Positions 7,961-17,008 are shown, numbered from the stretch's first letter. The stretch: 64,000 nucleotides of DNA from Streptomyces sp. Je 1-369 (GCF_026810505.1 NZ_CP101750.1:649448-713447); one strand, 5' to 3'. Notes: generated from the letters alone by a model not told the origin. Made by a program: numbers and translations.

Positions 7961-8824
7961 GTGACTACTTTCGAGGCGAGCCCAGGCCGCCACTGCCACA
8001 ACGCCGTCAGCCCCCTGCACACATCCGTGTACTTCGCGCCGGAGCCGGCGGACGAACTCGCGATGCTCGGGCTGGAGCGCGGAGCCATGGTCTACCTCGC
8101 CGGCCGCGCGGCACCGCTCGGGGCCGTCGATGCGGGCACCGTCACAGCGACTTTCTACAACTCCAACCACGAGCATGTGCAGCGGTACATCCCCGCCGCG
8201 TGGACCCTCACCACGCCGGAGGAGGTGCTCGCCGCACGGCTGCGCGGCGCGGACCGAACGCTGCAGCGGCTGCTCGGCAAGGAGACCCTCACGTCCGCGG
8301 AAATGACCGAGGCGGCCGAACTGGCGCTGCACGCAACCCAAGCCTGCCGCCGAGAGGCACGGCCGCTCTACGCCGCCAACGCCGACCTCCTGGTACCCGA
8401 AGAACCACACCTGGCCCTGTGGCACGCAGCGACGCTGCTGCGCGAACACCGGGGTGACGGGCACCTCGCCGCCCTGGCGGTCGCCGGTCTGTCGGGCATC
8501 GAGGCGCTGGTCCTGCACAACGCCACCGGCAAGGCCCCGACATCGGCACTGTTCATGCGCACCCGCGGGTGGTCCGCGCAGCAATGGGCCGCCACCCGGG
8601 ACCAGTTGCGCGAGCGCGGCCTGCTGGACGAAGCAGGCAACCTCACGCCGACGGGCGCGGCCCTGCGCGGCGAGGCCGAGATGCTCACCGACCGCCTCGA
8701 CGCCGCCCCGTACGACCACCTCGGCCCGGCAGCCACCGCTCGCCTCACCGAACTGGCCGACAGCTTCTCCGGAACCCTCAGAGCAGCGGGCGCCTTCCCC
8801 GCGGTGCACTTCGGCAAAGGCTGA
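7961..8824 (+). CDS. SCO6745-family protein with HTH-like C-terminus
   Basis: A 287-residue cytoplasmic protein related to the SCO6745/SalK-like family common in actinomycetes. Features include HCHNAVSPLHTSVYFAPEPA near the N-terminus, a helical middle, and a winged-helix-like end (MRTRGWSAQQWAATRDQLRE, then GLLDEAGNLTPTGAALR), which looks like a MarR-type module. The activity of the family is not established; SalK itself belongs to an antibiotic gene cluster. GTG 7961 has a GGAG site at 7950-7953. It probably forms an operon with the GntR gene upstream. A perfect 14-base palindrome at 8833-8846 follows the stop. Confidence 0.8.
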   Translation: MTTFEASPGRHCHNAVSPLHTSVYFAPEPADELAMLGLERGAMVYLAGRAAPLGAVDAGTVTATFYNSNHEHVQRYIPAAWTLTTPEEVLAARLRGADRTLQRLLGKETLTSAEMTEAAELALHATQACRREARPLYAANADLLVPEEPHLALWHAATLLREHRGDGHLAALAVAGLSGIEALVLHNATGKAPTSALFMRTRGWSAQQWAATRDQLRERGLLDEAGNLTPTGAALRGEAEMLTDRLDAAPYDHLGPAATARLTELADSFSGTLRAAGAFPAVHFGKG

Positions 8825-8882
8825 GGGCCGGAGCCGGGATCCCGGCACCCTCGTAGTAGCTACGGCCAGGTGGCGCGCAGCG

Positions 8883-9374
8883 CTACGTGACGTTCGGTTC
8901 TGCAGTTGCTGCGACGGCTGACGCTGGTGACCATGATCGTGCTCCCTGCGGCGGCCAGGTGACCGGGCACCTCGTCCCATGTTCGAAACGAGCCATTATG
9001 CGGCGCGCCTCCGGACTGCCCGGGTTTCGGAACCTCTCGACGATGGCTTCAACGCGCTCAGCCAACAGCTCGCGCACCTGTGTCTGTACAGCTACGAGCC
9101 GACTGACCGACACCAGCATGGAGTTGTGCGCCCCGCCATGGCCTCTCGGCCGTCGCACGGAGCAGGCCAGTATGAACGCGTCCATGGCCGAGGACAGTGA
9201 CTCCGGCAGCTCGCGACTCGGCACGTGGTCGGAGCGGTGCCGACTCGGCAGCCAGGGAAGCTCGTCGAACACCTTGCGGACGGAGGAAGGTCTTCCTTCA
9301 AGGTCGAAAGGGTTCGGCGGTGGCTGGATGCTGTAGACGAAATCCGGGACGCTGCGGGGTTCATACGAGCGCGG
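8883..9374 (-). pseudogene. internal fragment of a Z1-domain protein
   Basis: The reverse frame is open for 163 codons, bounded upstream by a TAA at 9375-9377 and without a start codon. The translation contains PRSVPDFVYSIQPPPNPFDL, then HRSDHVPSRELPESLSSAMD, AFILACSVRRPRGHGGAHNS and MLVSVSRLVAVQTQVRELL. The AHNSMLVxVSR block is typical of Z1-domain proteins, which are about 900-1000 residues long and occur with DNA methyltransferase and ATPase genes in phage-defence and conflict islands. Only an inner piece is left, so it is dead. No partner genes are nearby. Family assignment is from memory of the motif. Confidence 0.6.
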
Positions 9375-9520
9375 TTACGCGTTGGCGAGAGTACTGAACA
9401 GCCTTGGCCGGCATGACTCGGGCAAGCTCGACTGGGCCGTACGGAGACACGCCGTTCGACGAACAGGAAGCTCAAGCTACTTGTGGTTCATGGGTGCCCA
9501 GCCATATCCCTGATCATCGA

Positions 9521-9718
9521 TCAGTGCACGGCTCCGGCCGCGCGTACGTCGGCGAGTGCCTGCCGTGCCAGCGGGCCGAAGCCCTCGCTGTTGTCGGTGC
9601 CGTTCCACAGGCCGTAGGCGATCTCCCAGGCGAGCGCGCCCAGTTGCATCGAGCGCCTCAGCAGACTGCCGTCGGCCGAGGAGACACCCACGCCCCGCCG
9701 ACCGACTGCCTTCCAGAA
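9521..9718 (-). pseudogene. orphan C-terminal fragment of an unknown protein
   Basis: This reverse frame reads FWKAVGRRGVGVSSADGSLL, then RRSMQLGALAWEIAYGLWNG and TDNSEGFGPLARQALADVRA, and ends at a TGA at 9521. The amino-acid make-up is that of a real folded protein. Directly upstream (9719-9721) is an in-frame TAG, preceded by GISRWSR, which looks like the same protein interrupted. No ribosome site exists for the internal ATG at 9649. I do not recognise the family. It lies in the same decayed stretch as the Z1 fragment, between two intact genes. Confidence 0.45.
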
Positions 9719-9815
9719 CTACCTCGACCAGCGCGAGATACCCCGACCGAAGTCCTGGCGAACCCTGGGCAGCTGACCTCGGCAACTCCAAGATCTCCGA
9801 CAGAGTCAAGCTCAG

Positions 9816-10754
9816 TCAGGGGTGGAGGGCGTCGCGCAGGGTCCGTACCTGGTCGGTGAGGTTGTGCTCGCTGATGCGGGCCTGGGGGAAGAGGAGGTCG
9901 AAGCCGTGGACGGCACCGGGGACCTGGACGAGTTCGGTGGTGACGCCGGCGGCGGACAGGCGTGCGGCGTAGTCGCGGCCCTCGTCGCGCAGCGGGTCGA
10001 TCTCGGCCACGGCGATGTAGGTGGGCGGCAGGCCGCTGAGATCGGTGGCGCGGATCGGGAAGGCGTACGGGTCGGCGTGGCCGTCCTTCGCGTAGTACCG
10101 CACGGCCAGTTCCAGCGCGCCCCGGTTGAAGACCGGAGTATCGGTGAACTCCCGTGCCGAGGCGCTGGTCAGACTGCCGTCGACGCTGGGGTAGGTCAGG
10201 GACTGGAAGAGCAGGTGCGGGCCCGCCTGGTCGCGGGCGCGGAGCACGGTGGAGGCGGCGATGTTCCCGCCGGCGCTGCCGCCGACCACCGCGATGCGTG
10301 TTCGGTCTCCGCCGAGTTCGGCCGGGTTGTCGGCGATCCAGGTCAGGGCGGTGTAGGCGTCGTCGGCTGCGGCCGGGTAGGGGTGTTCGGGGGCGAGGCG
10401 GTAGTCGACGGAGACGACGACGGCGTGGGCGTCGCGGGCATAGCGCAGGGAGCGTCCCTCTTCGGCCTCGGGGGATCCGTAGGTGAAGGCGCCGCCGTGT
10501 ATGTAGAGGATCATCGGCAGGTCTTCGGTGGTGTCGGGGCGGTAGACGCGCAGTCGCAATTGTCCTGCGGGGCCGGGGATGTACAGGTCTCGCACCTTGA
10601 CCTGGTCGTCGTCGGGGGTGTCGGGGTGTGCACGCAGCAGTGCGTAGCGCCGGGGGTCGGCGAGGACGGCGTCCAGGCCATGGACGGGGAAGACGCCGGT
10701 GTCGGCGGTGTCGAGCAGGGTCTGGATCTCGGGATCGACAGCGGGGGCAGTCAT
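9816..10754 (-). CDS. alpha/beta hydrolase of hormone-sensitive-lipase (family IV) type
   Basis: A 312-residue esterase/lipase-like enzyme, expected in the cytoplasm. It shows the HGGAF oxyanion motif in LYIHGGAFTYGSPEAEEGRS, the nucleophile motif GGSAGG, an acid region EIDPLRDEG and the catalytic His in VHGFDLLFP, all in the order and spacing of family IV esterases. The substrate is unknown; short acyl esters are usual. The start at 10754 has AAGGTG upstream. It is divergent from the GlxA-like regulator gene with about 130 bases between, so that regulator may control it. Confidence 0.9.
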   Translation of the reverse strand: MTAPAVDPEIQTLLDTADTGVFPVHGLDAVLADPRRYALLRAHPDTPDDDQVKVRDLYIPGPAGQLRLRVYRPDTTEDLPMILYIHGGAFTYGSPEAEEGRSLRYARDAHAVVVSVDYRLAPEHPYPAAADDAYTALTWIADNPAELGGDRTRIAVVGGSAGGNIAASTVLRARDQAGPHLLFQSLTYPSVDGSLTSASAREFTDTPVFNRGALELAVRYYAKDGHADPYAFPIRATDLSGLPPTYIAVAEIDPLRDEGRDYAARLSAAGVTTELVQVPGAVHGFDLLFPQARISEHNLTDQVRTLRDALHP

Positions 10755-10850
10755 GGCCGGGTGGGCACCTTCCGGGTATTCGACCGGGTGCTGCCCGGTC
10801 TGTTGTGCGGAACTGACATCAGTCTCTGCCGATCACGAGCAGCACAGAAG

Positions 10851-10885
10851 TGGCCCAAGAGCCACTATGTGCAACTATTGGGCCA
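10851..10885. promoter_or_regulatory. inverted repeat at GlxA-like regulator start
   Basis: TGGCCCAA (10851-10858) and TTGGGCCA (10878-10885) are perfect inverted arms 19 bases apart. The right arm touches the chosen ATG at 10885. This may be an operator of the divergent promoter region or an mRNA hairpin; only the symmetry is seen. Confidence 0.4.
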
Positions 10886-11916
10886 TGACTGTTGCGGCAC
10901 CGCACCATGTGGCCGTCCTGGCCCTCGCACCGGTGGTGGCCTTCGACCTGAGCATCCCGGCCCAGATGCTTGCCTCGGTCGAAACCCGCGCGGGCACCGC
11001 GGCCTACGAGGTACGCACCCTCACCCCGGACGGGGCCCCGGTACCGACGGTGAACGGGTATGGCGTCACGCCGCAGGGTGACCTGTCCCTGCTGGAGCAC
11101 GCCGACACGGTGATCGTCGCCGGCACCCGCTGCCCGGAGGTACTGGACGCCGGCGCGGTGGACGCCTCCGTCGCCGAAGCGCTGCGCCGTGCGGCCCGGC
11201 GCCGCGCCCGGGTGGTGTCCCTGTGCACCGGCTCGTTCGTGCTCGCGGCCGCCGGCCTGCTGGAAAGCCGCCGGGCCGCGACCCATTGGCGCTACGCGCA
11301 GCAGTTCAGGCGGCTCTTTCCCGCAGTCGACCTCGACACCGACCCGCTCTACATCGCCGATCGCGACATCCTGACGTCAGCCGGGGGCGCGGCCGCCATC
11401 GACCTGTGCCTGCACCTGGTCCGGGAGGACCACGGCAGTTCCGTGGCGAACCGGGTGGCGCGGTACAACGTCGTCGCACCCATGAGAGACGGAGGGCAGG
11501 CACAGTACATCGAGCACCCGGTCCGGGAGGACGCGGGGACCTCGACGGCCGGGGCACGGGCACTGATGACGGAACACCTGGATCGGCGGCTATCCCTCAA
11601 AGACCTCGCGGCCCACTGCCACATGAGCGTACGGACCTTCACCAGGCGCTTCCGACAGGAGACCGGACTCTCCCCGGCCGAATGGCTCGCCTCGGCCCGC
11701 TTGGCACACGTACGCCATCTGCTGGAGTCGACCGAACTGCCTGTCGACGACATCGCCGCCAGGGCTGGCCTGGGCAGCGGCACCAACCTGCGGCAGCACA
11801 TGCGCACCGCCCTGGACATCACCCCGTCCGCCTACCGAAGGGCATTCCGCTCGGCCACCACTGCCTTCGCACCGCCCCTCTCCGAGGACCAGCGGGCCCC
11901 GTCCGCAGGCACGTGA
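10885..11916 (+). CDS. GlxA-type AraC-family transcriptional regulator with DJ-1/PfpI domain
   Basis: A 343-residue regulator. The N-terminal half is a DJ-1/PfpI-like domain (MTVAAPHHVAVLALAPVVAF at the start, then RVVSLCTGSFVLAAAGLL with the nucleophile-elbow Cys, and HWRYAQQF). The C-terminal 100 residues carry two AraC helix-turn-helices (LAAHCHMSVRTFTRRFRQET, then PVDDIAARAGLGSGTNLRQH). This architecture is very common in Streptomyces; effectors are mostly unknown. Start 10885 is chosen where family similarity begins; ATG 10867 would add six residues. It is divergent from an esterase gene, a probable target. Confidence 0.9.
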   Translation: MTVAAPHHVAVLALAPVVAFDLSIPAQMLASVETRAGTAAYEVRTLTPDGAPVPTVNGYGVTPQGDLSLLEHADTVIVAGTRCPEVLDAGAVDASVAEALRRAARRRARVVSLCTGSFVLAAAGLLESRRAATHWRYAQQFRRLFPAVDLDTDPLYIADRDILTSAGGAAAIDLCLHLVREDHGSSVANRVARYNVVAPMRDGGQAQYIEHPVREDAGTSTAGARALMTEHLDRRLSLKDLAAHCHMSVRTFTRRFRQETGLSPAEWLASARLAHVRHLLESTELPVDDIAARAGLGSGTNLRQHMRTALDITPSAYRRAFRSATTAFAPPLSEDQRAPSAGT

Positions 11917-12222
11917 CGCCGTTCGGCACGGGGAGCCCCGGGCACACGACCGCTTGCACGGGGAGTCGGCCGCACCGAACCCACTGCACCGGCCAATCGT
12001 TACGCGGCACAAAGACCAACATCTTGGTTCAAGTTGCGTCACGGCCAGGGCGACCCGCCCCGCCTATGAGCACCCCCTGGGCAGGCGCCAACGCGCATGG
12101 CGGTGCCACTCGCCGCAGACGCTCAAGGTGCCCCCAGACACCGCACCGATGTAATCGCACCTTGCCGCTGGCGAACGCTGAGGCCACCTGCCAGTACCGC
12201 AACCCCGCCGGGCACCCGTGCG
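11917..12222. other. intergenic region without a supported gene
   Basis: About 300 bases between the convergent GlxA-like and YigZ-family genes. Open frames are Arg/Pro-rich and unconvincing on both strands. No clear repeat, hairpin or mobile element end was found. Confidence 0.5.
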
Positions 12223-12849
12223 TCAGGAATCCCCGTACGCCTCGCCTCCGAGCTCCAGCACGGCGCTGCCCGCGGTGGCGTCCGCGAGCCAGCCGCGGAA
12301 GGCGTCCACGTCGGCGTCGGGCAGCCCGATCTCGATCGTGACGGCGTCGCCGTAGCGGACGTCGCGCACCTCGCGGCCCGCCGCCCGCAGATCGTTCTGG
12401 ACCTTGCCCGCGCGCTGGTGGTCGACCGTGACGGTGGCGAGGCGGAAGCGGCGGCGGGTGACGGTGCCGAGGGCGTCGAGCGCCTCGCCGACCGACCCTC
12501 CGTAGGCGCGGATGAGTCCCCCGGCGCCGAGTTTGACCCCTCCGTAGTAGCGGGTCACGACCGCGGCGACGTAGCGCATGTCGCGGCGCATCAGCATCTG
12601 GAGCATCGGGACGCCCGCGGTGCCGCCGGGTTCGCCGTCGTCGCTCGCCTTCTGCACGGAGGCGTCGGCCCCGATGACGTACGCGAAGCAGTTGTGGCTC
12701 GCGGTCGGGTGCTCCTTGCGGATGCGTGCGACGAATTCCTGGGCCTCCCGCTCGGTGGCCGCGGGTGCCAGGGCGCACAGGAAGCGCGAGCGGTTGATCT
12801 CGGTCTCGTGCACGCCCTCGCGGGCCACTGTGCGGTACTCGTCCTGCAT
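12223..12849 (-). CDS. YigZ/IMPACT-family protein
   Basis: A 208-residue protein of the IMPACT/YigZ family, thought to act in translation control or ribosome function. Typical motifs are present: INRSRFLCALAP near the N-terminus, then HNCFAYVIG, SDDGEPGGTAGVPMLQML and VVTRYYGGVKLGAGGL. The C-terminal ferredoxin-like part follows (VTVDHQRAGKVQNDL). The ATG at 12849 (MQDEYRTVAREG) is chosen since the 30 residues upstream are low in complexity and extend into the divergent promoter region. It is divergent from the phosphopantetheinyl transferase gene, with about 108 bases between. Confidence 0.92.
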   Translation of the reverse strand: MQDEYRTVAREGVHETEINRSRFLCALAPAATEREAQEFVARIRKEHPTASHNCFAYVIGADASVQKASDDGEPGGTAGVPMLQMLMRRDMRYVAAVVTRYYGGVKLGAGGLIRAYGGSVGEALDALGTVTRRRFRLATVTVDHQRAGKVQNDLRAAGREVRDVRYGDAVTIEIGLPDADVDAFRGWLADATAGSAVLELGGEAYGDS

Positions 12850-12957
12850 CACGCCAGCGTAGGCGCTCGCCGGGGCCCTGCCGCACCCGGAGGGCGGCCG
12901 GGTGGCGTAGGCCACAGCCCGCACTCGCGTGCGGGTCACCCGGTACCGTGATCTCCC

Positions 12958-13662
12958 GTGACGTCACCTTCGATACCCGCGCGCCAAGTCCCGGACCCGG
13001 CGGGTCCCTTGGCCACTCTGCTCGCCGACGTGCCCGTCACCGTGGTCGAGACCCACGACGACCCGGCCGACGCCGTCCTCTTCCCGGAGGAGGAGGCGGT
13101 GGTCGCGAAGGCCGTGGCCAAGCGGCGCGACGAGTTCACCACCGTGCGGCACTGCGCCCGCACCGCGCTGGCCCGCATCGGCGTGCCGCCCGCGCCGATC
13201 CTGCCGGGGCACCGCGGCGCCCCCGGCTGGCCTGACGGCGTCGTCGGCAGCATGACGCACTGCGCCGGGTACCGCGCGGCCGTCGTGGCCCGCGCGGGCG
13301 AGGTGACGTCCGTCGGCATCGACGCAGAGCCGGGCGAGCCGCTGCGCGACCCGGACGTCCTGAACCTGGTCGCCGACGAGACGGAGCGTGCCGTACTGGC
13401 CTCGCTCGGCTCGCGGCAGCCGGCCACGCCCTGGGACCGGCTGCTGTTCAGCGCGAAGGAGTCCGTCTACAAGACATGGTTCCCGCTGACCGGGCGCTGG
13501 CTCGGCTTCGAGGACGCGCGGGTGGAGCTCACCCCGGACGGTACGTTCACCGCGCGGCTGCTAGTCGAGGGGCCCGTGGTGGCGGGCGTCGAGCTGAAGG
13601 GGTTCTCCGGGCGGTGGATCGTGCGGGACGGGATCGCCGCCACGGCCATCGTGCTGCGCTGA
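12958..13662 (+). CDS. 4'-phosphopantetheinyl transferase, Sfp/EntD type
   Basis: A 234-residue enzyme that moves phosphopantetheine from CoA to a Ser of acyl or peptidyl carrier proteins, so it can activate polyketide or non-ribosomal peptide synthases. Motifs of the EntD-like branch are visible: SMTHCAGYRAAVVA (about 98-111), GIDAEP with the magnesium-binding Asp and Glu (about 121-126), and LLFSAKESVYKTWFPLTGRW (about 162-181). Length is normal. The start is a GTG right at the edge of the divergent region. No biosynthetic cluster is next to it, so it may serve clusters elsewhere in the genome. Confidence 0.93.
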   Translation: MTSPSIPARQVPDPAGPLATLLADVPVTVVETHDDPADAVLFPEEEAVVAKAVAKRRDEFTTVRHCARTALARIGVPPAPILPGHRGAPGWPDGVVGSMTHCAGYRAAVVARAGEVTSVGIDAEPGEPLRDPDVLNLVADETERAVLASLGSRQPATPWDRLLFSAKESVYKTWFPLTGRWLGFEDARVELTPDGTFTARLLVEGPVVAGVELKGFSGRWIVRDGIAATAIVLR

Positions 13663-13677
13663 CGTCCGGCGGCCGGG

Positions 13678-15312
13678 TCACTCGTCGCGGTCCCTGTACG
13701 TGCGCCTGCCGCCCAGCCACGTGCCGAGCACGCGCGCGTGGCGGATCTCCATCGGATCGGCCGCACGCGGGTCGGCGGAGAGCAGGACCAGGTCGGCGGG
13801 AGCGCCCGGGACGAGGGTGAGACGGTCGTCGGCGCCCGCCTGGTGGGCGACCCCGGCGGTGGCGGCCGTCAGCGCCTGGTCGATGGTGAGCCGCTGGTGC
13901 GGGATCCAGCCCTCGGCGGGCTCGCCCGTGAACGTACGCCTGGTGACGGCGACTTGAATGCCCTCCAACGGTACGTGTGAGCTGACCGGCCAGTCGCTGC
14001 CGAAGGACAGCCGTGCGCCGCTCCGTGCCAGCTCGCCCATCGGGTACTGCAGAGCGGCCCGCTTCGCACCGATGCGCGGGATGGACAGCTCGGTCTGGAG
14101 CGGGTCCGGCTGCGCCCACAGGGGCTCGAAGTTGGCGATGACGCCGAGCCCGGCGAAGCGCGGCAGGTCGGCGGGGTCGACGACCTGAACGTGGGTGATC
14201 ACCGGGCGCCGGTCCCAGACCGGGTTGGCGGTGGTCGCGGACTCGACCGCGTCCAGCGCCGCCCGCACCCCGGCGTCCCCGATGGCGTGGATGTGCGTCT
14301 GGAAGCCGTCGGCGTCGAACGCCCGGACGGCCTCGGCGAGGGCGCTCGGCTCCCACACCGGCATGCCGCAGCTGTGCGGCGCGTCCAGGTAAGGGGCGAG
14401 CATGGCGGCCGTGCCGCCCTCGACGACCCCGTCGCTGAAGTACTTCACCGTCCGCGCGGTGAGCAGTTCCCCACCGTCGGCCGCCACGCGCGCGCGGGTC
14501 GCCGCGAACAGTTCGCGCTGCTCGCGCCAGCGGTCGGGGTCGGCGCGCTGGGCCAGGTCGACGCGGAGAGGGAGGGCCCCGCGCCGGACGGCGGCGAGGT
14601 AGGCGTCCGCCATCTCCGGTTCGACCCAGGCGTCCTGGACCCAGGTGATGCCCGCGCGCGCGTACGCGTGCCCGGCACGCCGGATCGCCTCCACGAGCTC
14701 GTCCTCGTCCCGCGCGGGCACCTGGTCGAGCACGAGGTCGCAGGCGTGCCACTCGCGCAGGGTGCCGAGCGGGCTGCCGTCCGCGCGGCGCACGATCCAG
14801 CCGAGCCGCGGCTCCGGAGTCGCCTCCGTCACCCCGGCCCTGCGCAGCGCCTCGGTGTTGCACCACACCGTGTGGTAGTCGTGGGCGCGCAGGACGACGG
14901 GCCGGTCGGGCACCGCGGCGTCGAGCCAGCGTGCGTCGAACTCGCCGCCGGGCGCGAGCGCGGGGTCGTAGGACGCGCCGACGATCCACTTCGCCTCCGG
15001 GTGCCGCCGCGCCCAGCGCCCGACTTCGGCGACGATCGCGTCGACGGTGTCCAGCTCCTTGATCTGCGGCCCGAAACTCTCCAGGCCCCCGAAGAGCGGG
15101 TGGGCGTGCCCGTCTCCGAAGGCGGCCATCAGCAGCCCGTCGCCGATGTCGACGACCTCGTCGGCGGTGGGGGCGAGGGCACGGGCCGCGTCGCCGAGCG
15201 CGAGAACGCGGCCGTCGCGGACGGCGAGGGCGGTGGTGGCTCGGGTGGTGGTGGCGGTGGTGTCGCTCCCGGTGCGGACCGTGCCGAGGAAGACGAGAGT
15301 CGCCTTCGTCAT
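13678..15312 (-). CDS. YtcJ-like amidohydrolase (amidohydrolase family 3)
   Basis: A 544-residue metal-dependent hydrolase. The N-terminal metal motif is GDGHAHPLFGG; the central part has VKYFSDGVVEGGTAAM, later HIHAIGD with metal-ligand His, and the C-terminal FGSDWPVSS carries the conserved Asp. N- and C-terminal strands form the usual beta-sandwich (ending LVPGAPADLVLLSADPRA). Substrates of this group are seldom known; cyclic imides, amides or formamides are typical. The start at 15312 has GGAGACAG upstream. It is 86 bases after the permease gene on the same strand, so uptake and hydrolysis of one compound is a reasonable guess. Confidence 0.9.
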   Translation of the reverse strand: MTKATLVFLGTVRTGSDTTATTTRATTALAVRDGRVLALGDAARALAPTADEVVDIGDGLLMAAFGDGHAHPLFGGLESFGPQIKELDTVDAIVAEVGRWARRHPEAKWIVGASYDPALAPGGEFDARWLDAAVPDRPVVLRAHDYHTVWCNTEALRRAGVTEATPEPRLGWIVRRADGSPLGTLREWHACDLVLDQVPARDEDELVEAIRRAGHAYARAGITWVQDAWVEPEMADAYLAAVRRGALPLRVDLAQRADPDRWREQRELFAATRARVAADGGELLTARTVKYFSDGVVEGGTAAMLAPYLDAPHSCGMPVWEPSALAEAVRAFDADGFQTHIHAIGDAGVRAALDAVESATTANPVWDRRPVITHVQVVDPADLPRFAGLGVIANFEPLWAQPDPLQTELSIPRIGAKRAALQYPMGELARSGARLSFGSDWPVSSHVPLEGIQVAVTRRTFTGEPAEGWIPHQRLTIDQALTAATAGVAHQAGADDRLTLVPGAPADLVLLSADPRAADPMEIRHARVLGTWLGGRRTYRDRDE

Positions 15313-15329
15313 GACGTCACTGTCTCCTT

Positions 15330-15385
15330 GGAATCGGGAATCGGGGTTCGGGGATCGGAATTAGGGATCGGGAATCGGGATCGGG
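15330..15385. repeat. short GGAATCGGG-like direct repeats
   Basis: Imperfect repeats of about eight bases (variants of GGAATCGG, GATCGGGA) fill most of the gap between the APC permease and amidohydrolase genes. They are one of several short tandem repeats at gene borders in this window. Confidence 0.6.
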
Positions 15386-15398
15386 CAGTGGGCGTCGT

Positions 15399-16871
15399 TC
15401 ACGCGCCTTCCGCGTCCACCGTCGTCAGCCGCTCGTACGCCGCCGGTGCGCGCCGCCTCATCCGCAGCGCCATCCCCGCCCCCACCACGAACACCAGCGG
15501 CAACGGAGCGATCAGCGCCACGTTGACACCCGTGGACGCCCCGGTGAGCAGGTCGAGGTCGGCGCAGACCAGGACGATCATGACGGCGAGCCCCGCGCAG
15601 GCCAGCAGCGGTGCGGCGACCACGCGCCAGGACGGCACGCCTCGCCGGTCGCGGCGGAAGAACCCGTAGACGGCGAGCGCCGCGAGTGCCTGCAACAGCA
15701 TCACGCCGAGGATGCCGGTGCCACTGCTCCACAGGAAGGTGACGGTGTACGGATCGGCCCCGGCGATCACCGTCACGACGACCACGGCGAGCGCGAGGGC
15801 CGACTGCGTGAGCACCGCGACGGCCGGGGCCCGCGTCTTCGGCGACACCGTGCCGAGTCCGGCGGGCAGCAGGCCTTCCCTGCCCAGGGCGTAGAAGTAG
15901 CGGGCGGCGCCGTTGTGGAAGGCCAGCGTGGCGGCGAAGGCGCTGGTGATGATCAGCACGTGCATGGAGTCGGCGGCCCAGGCACCGGCGAACCGTTCGG
16001 TCGCGGAGAACACCATGTCGGCGCCGCCGTCCCCGGAGGCGACGGCCCGGGCGCGGTCGGAACCGTACGCGTTGATGATCATCCAGACGGTGAAGGTGTA
16101 GAAGAGGGCGAGGAAGGCCACTGCGACATAGGTGGCGCGGGGCACGGTCCGCTCGGGCTGCCGCGCCTCCTCCGCGTAGATCGCCGTCGCCTCGAAGCCG
16201 ATGAACGCTCCTATGGTCAGGACGAACATGCCGCCCACGCCCGGCTCCCCGAGCCCCGCGGGCGAGAGCGTGCCGAAGTCGAGGCCCTGCGGGCCGCCCC
16301 CGTCGGCGAGAACGCCCGCTTCGAAGACGAACAGCACGAGGATTTCCAGGACGAGCGCGACACCGAGGATCCTGGCGCTGAGCGTGACGCGGAGGTAGCC
16401 GAGCACGCCGATGGCGACCAGGCCCGCCGTGGACCAGATCCACCAGGGCACGTTGACCCCTGTGAGGTCTTCGAAGCCGGATTCGGTGAACCACCCGAAG
16501 GCGGCGAGCAGTCCGACCTCGATGGCGTTGTACGCGACGAGGGCGACGTACGCCGACCCGGCTCCCGCGGGACGCCCGAGGCCCCGCCCGATGTACGCGT
16601 AGAACGCGCCGGCGTTGCGCACGAACCGGCTCATGGCCGTGAATCCAGCGGCGAAGACGACGAGGAGCAGTCCGGAGAGGAGGTAGCCGAGTGGCGCCGC
16701 GTCGCCCGCCATGCCGATGGCGATGGGAGCCACGCCCGCCATGACGGTGAGCGGGGCGGCCGCGGCCACGACGAAGAACACGAGGTCGCCGGTGCCGATG
16801 GCGCCGCCGCGGAGGCGGTCGGCGGCGTCGGGCGCGGAGGAAGCGGGTTTGGACGAGGTGGGTGCGGTCAC
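15399..16871 (-). CDS. APC-superfamily amino acid/polyamine permease
   Basis: A 490-residue membrane transporter with about 12 hydrophobic helices. The first helix has the APC signature (GTGDLVFFVVAAAAPLTVMA), followed by FTAMSRFVRNAGAFYAYIGR and IGAFIGFEATAIYAEEARQP, which are characteristic of APC amino-acid permeases. The N-terminal 30 residues are cytoplasmic and polar. The GTG at 16871 is chosen because AAGGA lies just upstream; an ATG at 16937 lacks support. It is followed on the same strand by the amidohydrolase gene, with which it probably forms an operon. The transported compound is not predictable. Confidence 0.92.
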   Translation of the reverse strand: MTAPTSSKPASSAPDAADRLRGGAIGTGDLVFFVVAAAAPLTVMAGVAPIAIGMAGDAAPLGYLLSGLLLVVFAAGFTAMSRFVRNAGAFYAYIGRGLGRPAGAGSAYVALVAYNAIEVGLLAAFGWFTESGFEDLTGVNVPWWIWSTAGLVAIGVLGYLRVTLSARILGVALVLEILVLFVFEAGVLADGGGPQGLDFGTLSPAGLGEPGVGGMFVLTIGAFIGFEATAIYAEEARQPERTVPRATYVAVAFLALFYTFTVWMIINAYGSDRARAVASGDGGADMVFSATERFAGAWAADSMHVLIITSAFAATLAFHNGAARYFYALGREGLLPAGLGTVSPKTRAPAVAVLTQSALALAVVVVTVIAGADPYTVTFLWSSGTGILGVMLLQALAALAVYGFFRRDRRGVPSWRVVAAPLLACAGLAVMIVLVCADLDLLTGASTGVNVALIAPLPLVFVVGAGMALRMRRRAPAAYERLTTVDAEGA

Positions 16872-17008
16872 GCGCGTCCTTCCGAAACGAAACCCTTCAG
16901 TCCGGGCTGCCAGGACCGTACTGTGCGGGGAAATCATCTGGGAGGAGGCCCTGACCGCGGCGGGACTCCACGCGCCGGTCCGAGGCCCGGCCGCACGGTC
17001 GACCGGGG

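Noticed and set aside
12029..12222. Reverse-strand extension of the YigZ-family region as a transposase piece
   Set aside because: A stretch reading VASAFASGKVRLHRCGVWGH looked protein-like, but I could not link it to any family and the opposite frames look equally random.
12958..13662. Secondary-metabolite gene cluster marked by the phosphopantetheinyl transferase
   Set aside because: No polyketide or peptide synthase, or tailoring gene set, lies within the window next to it.
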